The notes beneath the pieces were generated by a model that ran no database searches, was not told the origin of the DNA, and worked only from the letters and a program-made list of their open reading frames with translations. Both the position numbers and the translations under genes were made by a program. From Sphingopyxis terrae subsp. terrae NBRC 15098 (GTDB lineage: Bacteria > Pseudomonadota > Alphaproteobacteria > Sphingomonadales > Sphingomonadaceae): a stretch of DNA of 64,000 nt. Location of the stretch: positions 62,001 through 126,000 of the forward strand of contig NZ_BCZQ01000014.1 of assembly GCF_001598815.1 (NCBI RefSeq), given 5' to 3'. Each line of letters starts with the position of its first letter. Position 1 is the first letter of the stretch. Below, piece by piece: positions 35,132-47,200 of the stretch.

Positions 35132-35284
35132 ATGATCTGCGACCGCGGGATTCTGTCCGCCGCCTTCGGGCTCACTCACGCACTTGCGCACCCGTTGCGC
35201 CTTCTCCCCAAAGTTAAACGACTGCCGCCAACCTCCCCAGCCCGCCTGCCCGGCGAGCCATTTGCGTTCAAGGAAAGCTCATGA
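35132..35284 (+). CDS. Possible 50-residue upstream ORF coupled to the autotransporter
   Basis: An ATG at 35132 with a GGGGGG purine run just upstream opens a 50-codon frame (MICDRGILSAAFGLTHALAH...), and its stop (35282-35284) overlaps the autotransporter ATG (35281-35283). A GTG at 35078 in the same frame is a second start option. The product resembles no family. It may be a leader that couples translation, or chance. Confidence 0.25.
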   Translation: MICDRGILSAAFGLTHALAHPLRLLPKVKRLPPTSPARLPGEPFAFKESS

Positions 35285-38200
35285 CCGATAACAGCATGAA
35301 CCGTGGAAACGTCAGCAATGCGCGAGCCCGGTCGCGGCGGCTTCTTTGTGGCGCATCGCTCGCGGCAGTCCTCGCCGCCGTGCCGCTCGCCGCGCACGCC
35401 GAGGATCGCTACTGGGACGCCAATGGCACCGCTGTCGGTTCGGGCGGAACGGGAACGTGGGATCTCGTCAACCTCAACTGGAGCCCCAATGGCGATGGCG
35501 TGAGCGGCCCTTTCGTCGAGCCGTGGAACAACGGCGATCTCGACAATGCGATTTTCGGCGGCACCGCGGGGACGGTGACGGTCGGTCAACCGGTTACCAT
35601 CGGCAACATCACCTTCAGTTCGGCGGGTTATGCGCTGAACGGCAGCACGATCGCGCTGGGCGGGGCCAATGCGACCATCACCACCGCAAGCGGAACCAGC
35701 ACGATCAATTCGGCCCTCGCGGGATCGAACGGCCTTATCAAGGCAGGAAATGGCGCATTGGTCCTGAACGGCGTCAACAGCTTTGCCGGCGACATCAATA
35801 TCAATGCGGGCAGCCTTTATGCCGCCGCCGACAGCGCGCTGGGCGCGGCAGGCAACAATATTTTTACAGCCGCCGCCTCGAACGTCCGGCTGTCGATCGG
35901 CGGTGCTAGCACCGCGCGCACCGTCACGATCGGCACTGGCGGTAATCTGATCCTCGAAGGCGCGGCTGCGGGCGCGGCGCGGATTCGCGGTGACGGATCG
36001 GTGCAGCTTGCCGCGAGCGGCGTTACGATGAGCAACGACCTCAGCGACTATACCGGGCGTACCATATTCCAAGGCTGCAACGGCGTGTGCTCGACGCGTT
36101 TCACCTCGATCGGAAATCTGGGCGAAGCAAGCTCGCTCGGTGCGCCGGTGACGGTGGCGGACGGCACGATCGTCTTCAATCAGCAGAGCCAGTACAGCGA
36201 CAGCATTATCTATCTTGGCGACGGCGACAGTTCGAACCGCAATTGGGATATCAACGGCAATGCCGCCCAGATCCGCAACCAGGGGACGGGCACGCTCGAG
36301 ATCACCGGTGACGTCGATATTTCGACAGGCGGATCGTTCAACGCCGAAACTGCGGACATTCGCCTGCTCGGCGTGCTCAGCGGCGGCGCCTATGGTTTCG
36401 CCGCGTCGGCCGGACACACCGTCGAGCTCGGCGACGCGAACAGCTTTTCTGGCCAGGCGACGCTCGCGGGCGAAATTCGTCTGGGCAAACTCGCCGACAT
36501 CGGCAGCGAAAGTTCGCTTGGTGCGGGCACGACGATCGCGCTGAGCAACGGCACGCTACGCTATGACGGAGCGGGCGACGCCAGCAACCGCGAGTGGCTG
36601 GTCAACGGCGCGGCGAACGCGATCCAGAACGACGGCACAGGCGCACTCGACCTGTCGGGTGCGCTTGCGTTCAACGCCGCAAACCCCAATCCCGACACGC
36701 TGACACTGAGCGGCAGCTATGCCGGAACAAACAATTTTTCGGGCGTGATTTCGGGCAATGGCAATATCGTTGCCAACGGCGCCGGCACGTGGGTGCTCGG
36801 CGGCGCGAATGTTCAGCGGGGAACGGTCACCGTGAACGCCGGCACGCTCCGCGCCGGCGTTGCCGGTGCCTTCGGCAACGCGACGGGCTTCATCATCGAC
36901 GGCGGCACGCTCGACCTTGGCGGCTTCGATCTCGTCGCGCCATCGCTTGCGGGAAGCGGAGGAACGGTCGCGCTCGGCGCTGCGACGCTGACGGTTAAGG
37001 CAGCGGCTGCGCAGAGTTTCGGCGGGGTGATTGCGGGCAGCGGCGGGTTGACGAAGGCGGGCGCGGGAACGCTGACGTTGACCGGCGTGAACAGCTATAC
37101 CGGCGCGACGACGATCTCTGGCGGCAAGCTCGCGCTCGACTTCACTGGCGCTGGCGGGCCGGGGTCCGATATCATTTCGTCGGCGTCGCAGTTCGTCCTG
37201 TCGGGCGGCAACCTCGACGTGCTCGGTGCGTCGGGCGAAGCGAACAGCCAGGCATTCGGCGGCACGACGGTCAGCGCGGGCAGCAATACGCTGCGCGCGG
37301 TCGATGGCGCGGGCGGATCGATGAACCTGAACCTGGGCGCGCTCGGCCGCACCGGCGGCCTCGTCAATTTCGTGCTGCCCGGTGCGGGCGCGATCACCAC
37401 GAGCAATCTCGACGGCGTCCTCGGTGGCTGGGCGACGATCAACGGGTCGGATTATGCCAAAATCGTTGGCGGCAATGTCGTGGCGTTCGACGCGACCGAC
37501 TATAGCGACAAGGACGATGCCGGGACGTGGACGACCGGCGATATTGTCAGCGATGCAGCGGGTGCGGCGAATTCGCCCTTCTTTGGTACCATTGGTGGCG
37601 ATGTTTATCTGGCGGGCCTGCGCTATGCCGCCGCCGCGGCATCGACGGTCACCATTGGCGCCGCGAATACGCTGGGCGTCGATGGCACGATCATCGTCGC
37701 GCCAAGCGTTGGAACGGCCAACCAGACGATCAGCGGCGGACAGCTCACCAGCGGAATCGCTGGCGGCGCGCTGGGCATTCAGCACAATGGGGGCGGCACT
37801 TTTACCATCGGCTCGGCGATCGTCGACGGCACCGGGGTGACCGCATTTGCGAAGGGCGGCACCGGCCGCGTCGTGCTGTCGGGCACCAACAGCTACACCG
37901 GCGCGACGACATTGACTGACGGGGTGCTCCAGATTTCCAGCATCGCGAATGGCGGCGCCGCGTCGAATATCGGTGCATCGTCGGCATCGTCGTCGAACCT
38001 CGTGATCGAGGGCGGGACGCTGCAATATACCGGCGGCACGGCGACCAGCGACCGGGGCTTCACGCTGGTCAACGGCGGTACTACGCGAACGATCGATGTC
38101 ACTGCGACCGGCGCCGACCTGACCTTTGCGGGCGTTGTCACAAGTCCGGACGATGCAGGATTCACCAAGACCGGCGCGGGTACGCTGACGCTGACCAACG

Positions 38201-41200
38201 CCGGGAACGATTATGTCGGCGTGACGACGATCGCGGGCGGGACGCTGGCCATCGGCACGCTGACCGATGGCGGTACGGCACGCGGGATCGGCGCGGCAAG
38301 CAATGCGTCGGCGAACATCGTTCTTATGAACGGTGGACAGCTTCGCTACACCGGCGGCACGGTCGCGACCGATCGCGGTTTCACGCTTGCCGCCGGCAAC
38401 GGCCGGATCGACGTCGCACAGGCGGGCACCGAACTGACGATCGGCGGCGTCGTGGCGGGTTCGGGCAATAATCTGGTCAAGGACGGCGTCGGCACGCTGA
38501 TCCTCAGCGGCGCCAACACCTACACCGGCGACACGATCGTGACCGCCGGGACATTGCGCGCGGGATCGACGCAGGCGTTCGGCCCGGGCGGGCGCTATAT
38601 GACCGTCGATGCAGGCGCGACGCTCGACCTTGGCGGCTATGACATCAACATCGCCGCGATCATCGGCGGCGGTACCGTCGATCTGGGCGGAAACACGCTG
38701 ATCACTGCAGGCGGTCCGGGAATTTTTACCGGGCGCATCACCGGCACCGGCGGCTTCACACGCGGCGGCGGCAGCTATACTCAGACGATCAGCGGCTGCA
38801 ACAACGACTATACCGGCGTGACTACGATCATGAGCGGGCTCGCGGTCGACTGCATCGCCGACGGCGGGCAGGCAAGCGCGATCGGCGCTTCGGCGGCGGC
38901 GGCGTCAAACCTTGTTTTTGCAGGCGGCACGCTGGCTTATACCGGCGCCAGCACTTCGACCGATCGCGGTTTCACACTGACCGGCAATGGCGCGATCAAC
39001 GTGGTCGATGCGGGAACAACGCTCGAATTTTCGGGAACTGTTACAGGCACCCGCCAACTCGCCAAGGACGGCGCAGGGACGCTGCTGCTATCGGGAACGA
39101 ACAGCTCGACGGGTACGCTGCGCGTCGTCAATGGCACGGTTCGCGTCGGATCGAGCACCGCATTGGGCGCGGGCCCGGTCTCGCTCGACAATACGGCCGG
39201 CGTCCTGCTCGACCTCGACGGATATGACAATAATGTCCTTTACCTGATCGGCGGCGGCACGCAGGGCGGCAATATTGCGCTCGGCGGAGCGACGCTGACG
39301 ATCAATGCAGGCGGCAGCGCCTCCGCCGTTTATGGCGGGGCGATCTCGGGAAGCGGCGGGCTGGTCAAGAATGGCGGAAGCTATCAGGAGCTTTCTGGCT
39401 GCGCGAGCAGCTATGACGGCGCAACGATCATCAACGCCGGCACGCTGGCGGTTGCCTGCCTCGAAGACGGCGGCGCGAATAGTTCGATCGGCGTGTCGTC
39501 GAGCGCGGCGAGCAACCTGGTCCTGAACGGCGGCACGCTGCAATATGTCGGAACGGGCGGAGCGACCGACCGCCAGTTCACGCTCGGCGCCTCGACGACG
39601 AGCCGGCTGAACGCGTCGGGCACCGGCTCCATTGCCTTTACCCACGCCGGGCCGATCACCTTTTCCAATGCGAACACCGCGCAGATGCTGACGCTTGGCG
39701 GCACCAACACGGGCGAGAATATTCTCGCCGCACAAATCACGAACAATGGATCGGGCATCACCCGCCTGACCAAGACCGACGCGGGCACTTGGGTGCTGAC
39801 GAACGCGGGCAGCACCTATACCGGCGTCACGACGATCGGCGGCGGCGTCCTCGGCGTCGACAAACTGGCCGACGGCGGCGTGGCGAGCAGTATCGGCGCG
39901 TCCTCGGCCGCAGCGTCGAACCTGGTCATCGGTAATGGCTCGACGTTGCGCTATACGGGCAGTGGCGATACCACGAACCGCCTGTTCACCCTGTCGGCGG
40001 GCGTCACCTTCATCGAATCGTCGGGCACGGGCGCGATCGTCTTCACCGATACGGGACCGGTCACGCTAACGGGCAATAATCAAGCGCGCACGATCGCGCT
40101 GGGCGGCATAAACACCGACAACAACACGCTGGCGGGATCGATCGGCAATGCCGGGTCGGGCATCACGACGCTCGCAAAGAATGACAACGGCACGTGGGTG
40201 CTGACTGGCAATCACAGCTACACCGGATCGACCAACATCAATGCCGGGACGCTGTTCGTCGGCGGGGGCGGCACGACGGGTTCGATCGCAAGCGCGCTCG
40301 TCAACAATTTCGGCGCGCTCGGCTTCGATCGCAGCGACCTGCTCGCCTATGGTGGACAGATCGTCGGCACCGGATCGTTGCGGCAATCGGGGACGGGCAC
40401 GATCGTCCTCACTGGTACCAACAGCTATACCGGCGGCACGACGATCGAAGCGGGTACGCTTCAACTGGGCGATGGCGGCACGAGCGGCAGCATCGTCGGC
40501 GATGTCGCCAACGATGGTGTGTTCGTGTTTGATCGGTCGGACCTCGTGACCTTTGGCGGCATCGTCTCCGGCGGCGGCTCGGTAGAGCAGGTCGGTAGCG
40601 GCACGACGGTGCTGACCGGCGCCAACAGCTATGCCGGCGGTACGTCGATCCTTGGCGGCATCCTGCAGGTTTCAGCCGACGCCAATCTGGGCGCCGCCGC
40701 GGGCGGTCTGACCTTCTCGGGCGGCACGCTGCGCACGACCGCCTCCTTTGGAAGCGCACGCAATGTCAGCCTGACAGGGGCGGGCGCGATCTCGACCGAC
40801 GCGGGAACCACCTTGACGCTGGATGGCCTTGTTTCAGGGGTGGGCGGCCTGACCAAGTCGGGCGCAGGGGTATTGGTGCTCAGCGGAAACAACAGCTATG
40901 CCGGTACAACCAATGTCAATGCCGGGACGCTGCGCATCAATGGCGACCAGTCGGCGGCGACCGGCCTCGTCACCGTTGCGTCGGGCGCGAGGCTGGGCGG
41001 GAACGGGACGATCGGCGGATCGGTCAACATCCTCGATGGCGGCATCCTCGCGCCGGGCAACAGTCCCGGCACGCTCAATATCGACGGCAACCTGACGCTC
41101 GCGGGCGGTTCGGTCCTGAACTTCGAATTCGGCGAAGCGGGCGTCGCGGGCGGCCTGCTCAACGATCTCGTCAATGTCGGCGGCGACCTGACGCTCGACG

Positions 41201-44200
41201 GCACGATCAACGTCACCGGGTCGAGCGGCGGCTATTTCGGCGGCGGCATCTATCGTGTGTTCAACTATGCCGGAACGCTCACCGACAACGAACTCGAGTT
41301 GGGGTCGCTACCTGCAGGGAGCGACGTTACCGTCCAGACGTCGGTCGCCGGCCAGGTCAATCTCGTCAACAGCGACGGCCTGTCTCTAAGTTTCTGGGAC
41401 GGTGACGCCGGTCCCAAGTTCAATGACGCCGTCGACGGCGGTGACGGCAGCTGGCGCCTTGGCGGCGCCGACAACAATTGGACCGGCGCCGACGGCAGTA
41501 TCAACGCGGCCTATGCCGACGGCACCTTTGCGGTGTTCGCCGGGGCGCCGGGCACGGTGACGGTGGACAATAGCGGCGGTGCAGTCACCGCCACGGGCAT
41601 GCAGTTCGCGGCGGACGGCTATATAGTTGATGGGGCGCCACTGACGCTGATCGGGCCCGAATCGATCGTGCGCGTCGGCGACGGCACCGCGGCGGGCGCG
41701 GGCTTCACCGCGACCGTCGGCGCCGACCTCACCGGAACGGCGCAACTGGTCAAGACCGACGCCGGTACGCTCGTACTGACCGGCGCGAACAGCTACTCCG
41801 GTGGTACGCGGATCGAAGGCGGCGTGCTTTCGGTCGCCGACGATAGCTTCCTTGGCGATGCCGCTGGCGCGATCACGCTCGACGGCGGCACCTTGCGGAT
41901 GACCGGACCCAGCTCGGTCAGTTCGCACAGCTATATATTGGGCGCGAACGGCGGCGCAATCGACATCGCCAATGCCGCGACTTCCAACGGCATTGGCGAT
42001 GCGCTCACGGGTAGTGGCGGGCTGACCAAGCTCGGCGCCGGCTCGCTCGCGCTCTTTGGCGAAAACACCTACACCGGCGGAACGACGATCGAAGCCGGGA
42101 CGCTGCAGATCGGCGGCCTTACCGGCACGACCGGCTCGATCGCCGGCGACGTGGTCAACAATGGCCGTCTCGTCTTCAATCGCTCGAATGCCTACACCTA
42201 TGGAGGCTCGATCACCGGCACCGGCATCGTTGCGGTCGCTGGCACCGGCGTGACGACATGGACCGGCAACAGCAATTATGGCGGCGGGACGCTTGTCAAC
42301 GGCGCCGGCGGAGAGCTGCGTATCGTCGGGGGGGCGAAGGTCACCTCGGGCGGCGCCACGACCCTGGGCCGCTCGACGCTCAGCATCGATGGTGCGGATA
42401 CGCTATTCAGTACGGACTTCATCGGCGGCAATATCGCTTTCAGCGGCTCGGCGATCGTGAATGTCACCAACGGCGGCACGCTCGAGCTCCGGACCGGCGA
42501 CATAAACCTGCGCGCCCTGACGACCATTTCGACTCAGATCAACGTCACCGGCGCGAACTCGCTGGCCGATGTGGCTGGCGGGATATTGGGAAGCACCAGC
42601 TTCAACGCGCCCTTCAGCCTGACCGTCGGTGCGGGCGGGACATTGCTGACCGGCGGCGCGAGCCAGATCGGCACCGCGACGAGCAGCACCAACGCCCTTG
42701 CGGTTGCGATCACCGGCGCAGGGTCCAACTGGACGAGCACGAACGCGCTGTTGATGACCGCGGGCGATTTCGTGGTCGATCAGGGCGGCGCAGCGCGCTT
42801 TACCTCGGCAACATTCGGAGCCGCGCCGCAGGCCGCAAGCCTGACCGTATCGGGCGCCAGCTCCAGCTTTTTCACGACGGGCGACCTCGTCATCGGCAGC
42901 GGCAGCGGAACCGGCGCGCTGACGCTGGCCGACGGCGGCGGGGTCGATGTCGGCGGTACGTTCGTGCTTGCCGACGGTGTCGCGGCGACGGGTATCCTCA
43001 ACATCGGCGGTGCCGAGGGCGCGGCCGCTGCCGCGGCTGGCGTGTTCGACGCCCCGACGCTCGCCTTCGGCAGCGCGACCTCGCGCGTCAACTTCAACCA
43101 TATCGATGCGGACTACATGTTCGCCGCCGCGATGTCAGGCGCGGGTTCGCTCAACCAGATCGCGGGTACGACGCGTCTCACGGGCGACAGTTCGGCCTTC
43201 GCAGGCACGACTACGGTAGCAGGCGGTACTTTGCTGATCGACGGCACCCTCGGCGATGCGACCAGCCTCGTCAGCGTGGCGACCGGCGGCACGATGGGCG
43301 GTATCGGGACGATCGGCGGCAATGTCGATATTCTGGACGGCAATCTCGATCCGGGCGACATCGGTGGAGCGCCGGGCAGGCTCACCATCGCCGGCAATCT
43401 GACACTTACGCCGGCCGCGACGCTCAACGTCGACTTCGGCCAGGCGAATGTCGTCGGCGGTCCGTTCAACGACCTGATCGAGGTGGGCGGCGATCTGACA
43501 CTGGACGGAATGCTCAATGTCGCGGTTTCGGCCGGAGGCAGCTTCGATCCGGGGATCTATCGCGTCATCGATTATGCCGGGACGCTGATCGACAACGGCC
43601 TGTCCGTCGATCCTGCCTATTTTGTACAGACATCGGTCGCGAATCAGGTCAATCTGGTCAACACCGACGGACTCGCGCTTCGTTTCTGGGACGGCGCGGA
43701 CGGCATCCGTAACGACGGGGTCGTAACCGGCGGTGATGGCGTCTGGCAGAATGTTTCGGGGAACGATAATTGGACGCTCGCCGACGGCTCGGTGAACGCG
43801 CCGTTCCTCGACAGTGCCTTTGCCGTTTTCCAGGGTGTGGGCGGCATGGTCATGGTCGATGATGGCCTTGGCGCGATCAATGTCGCGGGCATGCAGTTCG
43901 CGAGCGACGGTTATGTCGTCGACGGCGACGGCATCGCGCTGGTCGGCCCCGAATCGGTGATCCGCGTCGGCGACGGGACGGCCGCCGGGGCGGGGTATAG
44001 CACGACGATCGCTTCCGCTTTGCGCGCCTCGGGCGACCTCGTGAAAACCGATCTTGGCACGCTGGTGCTTACGGGCGCGAGCAGCGTTGCCGACGATGCC
44101 TATGTCCGGGCCGGAGGATTGCGGCTTTCGGCGGGCGGCACGCTGGAGAGCTTCAACGGCTTGATCGGGGTAGACAACGGCGAGCAGGCAGCGGCGACGG

Positions 44201-47200
44201 TCACCGGGGGCGACGGCGCCGGCAATCGGTCGACCTGGGCAGTCGGCGCCGAGCTGGTCGTCGCGTACAACGGCATCGGAACGCTGACCATCGCCGATGG
44301 TGGCCTGGTGTCGAGCGCTTCGGGTACCATTGGCCTCGACGCCAATGGTGTCGGCGAGGCGCTGGTAACCGGCGCCGGTTCGTCGTGGGAAAACGGCGGG
44401 CGGATCAACGTCGGTCTCTCCGGCTCGGGCACCCTGCGAATCGAAGACGGTGCGACAGTTTCGAGCAACGACGCTATCGTCGGGGGGAACGGAAACGGTA
44501 ATGTCGTCATTTCCGGCGCCGGGTCGACCTGGGTCAACTCCCAGCAGTTGAACATTGGCAGTTTCGGCACAGGGACGATGCGCATCGAGGACGGCGCGAG
44601 CGTCACCAGCAACCAGGGCTATATCGGCGCGAACGCCGATGGCAGCGTCACGGTGACCGGCGCAGGCTCGAACTGGCTGGTGACCGACTTTTCGATAACC
44701 GTCGGTAACGAGGGCGCGGGGGCGCTGATGATCGACGACGGCGGACGCGTGCGCGCCGAAGGTGGCTTCTCGCTTGGTATTACAGCGGCATCAAGCGCAA
44801 ATGTGACGGTGCAGGGAACGACCGGCGACGCAGGCATCCTCGAAACCAGCCAGATTGGCGGCGGTCTGGGCGCGATCAGTTTCTCGCTCGACGGCGGCGT
44901 GCTGCGCGCGACGGCCGACAATGATGCCTTCTTCGTCGGTTTCGACACGCACGACATCGTGCTTGGCGCAAATGGCGGCCTTATCGATACCGACGGCCAT
45001 GACATCGGCATCTCGCCGCGCTTCGTCGGGACGGGCAGCCTGACCAAGAACGGCCTCGGCACGCTGACCCTGACCGGGGCGAGTGACTATTCGGGCGCGA
45101 CGCTGGTCAACGCGGGAACGCTGATCATCGACGGCGATCAGTCGGCGGCGACGGGCCTGACGACGGTGTTCGCGGGCGCCACGCTCGGCGGTACCGGGGT
45201 CATCGGCGGCAATGTCGACATGCGCGACGGCGCGACGCTCGCGCCCGGCACGAGCGCAGGCACGCTGGCGATCATTGGTGACCTGTCGCTCGCGAGCGGT
45301 TCGATCCTCGCTTATGAATTCGGTCAGGCGAATGTCGCGGGGGGCGCTCTGAACGATCTTGTCGCGGTCGGCGGCGATCTGGTTCTGGACGGAACAATCA
45401 ATGTTACGGCATCGGCGGGCGGCACCTTTGGTCCCGGCATCTACCGCGTGTTCGATTATGGCGGCGCACTCATCGACAATGGGTTGACGCTGGGAACAAT
45501 CCCCGGCGGCGCCACCGGGGTTTCGGTCCAGACCGCGATCGCGGGCCAGGTGAATCTGGTCAACGCACAGGGCCTCGCGCTCAGCTTCTGGGATGGCGCG
45601 GCCGGACCCAAAAATGATGGTGTGCTCAACGGCGGTGACGGTGTGTGGCGCGTCGGGGGTGGCCTCAACAACTGGACCGACGCGGACGGTTCGATCAACG
45701 CCGATTACGCGCAGGACAGCTTCGCGGTCTTCGCGGCCGCACCCGGCACCGTCACGATCGACAACAGTGGCGGCAACAATGTCCTCGCCTCGGGCATGCA
45801 GTTCGCGAGCGACGGTTATGTCGTGACCGGTGACATGCTGACGCTGACCGGCGCGCAGGCGATCATCCAGGTCGGCGACAGCAGCGCCGCGGGCGCGAGT
45901 TATACCACGACCATCGACGCACGGATCGCCGGAACCGCGCAGTTGCTCAAGACCGACGTGGGCACGCTCGTGCTGACAGGCTCCAATAGCTATAGCGGCG
46001 GGACGCTTATCAATGGCGGGACGATCCGGATCGGCAGCGATGCCAATCTGGGCGACGCGAGTGGCGGGTTGTCGATCGGCGGCGGCACGCTCCATACCAC
46101 GACCGATATTGTTTCGGGCCGCACGCTGACGCTGATTGGCGATGGCGTGTTCCGCAGCGATACCGGAACCACGCTGACGCTGACCGGCCCGGTCGGCGGT
46201 GCTGGTGGCCTGGTCAAGGCGGGCGCGGGTACACTGGTGCTCGGCGGCGCTGGTTCCTTCGCCGGCGAGACGACGGTCGAAGCGGGCACGTTGTTCGTCA
46301 ACGGCGACTATTCGGTGGCGACGGGCGGGACAAGCGTCGCCGCGGGCGCGACGCTGGGTGGCACGGGGACGATCGGCGGCAATGTCGACTTCGCAAGCGG
46401 GGCCACGCTGGCGCCGGGCGCGGGCGGAACGGGCACGCTGACCGTCGGCGGCGATTTGTCGCTTGCGGCCGGAACCCAGCTCGATTTCGAATTCGGGCAG
46501 GCGGGCGTCGCCGGCGGCGCTCTCAACGATCTGGTCAACGTCGGCGGCGATCTGGTCCTCGACGGTGTGCTCAATGTCAGCGTTCCGGCGGGTGGCGCGT
46601 TCGACGTCGGCATCTATCGCATGTTCAACTATGGCGGCATGCTAACGGACAATGGCGTGACCTTCGGCACCATGCCGGCGGGCGCAAATACGGCCATCCA
46701 GACCTCGGTCACGGGTCAGGTCAATCTGGTCAATTCTGGCGGTTTGACGCTGAACTTCTGGGACGGTGGCGCCGGACCAAAGGCCGACGGCGTGATCAAC
46801 GGCGGCGACGGCGTGTGGCAGAGCAGCGCGGGCAACAGCAACTGGACCGATGCGACGGGCAATCTCAGCGCGCCTTATGCCGATGGCGCCTTCGCAATTT
46901 TCGGTGGCACGGCGGGCACGGTCACGGTCGACAGCGCTCCGGGCGCCGTGTCGGTCACCGGAATGCAGTTTGCGACGAACGGCTATGTCATCACCGGCGA
47001 CGCGGTCGCGCTCGATGGGGCGCAGGCGGTGATCCGGGTCGGCGACGGCAGCACGGCGGGCGCGAGCTCCGCCGCGACGATCGCGTCGGCGCTCACCGGC
47101 ACGGCGCAACTGGTCAAGACCGACGCGGGGACGCTCGTCCTCGGCGGCACGAACAGCTATACTGGCGGCACCCAGATTATCGGTGGTACGATCCGCGTCT

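Noticed and set aside
37900..47170. Repeats that could be mistaken for a CRISPR or satellite array
   Set aside because: They are in-frame protein repeats of one autotransporter with diverged DNA and no regular spacers.
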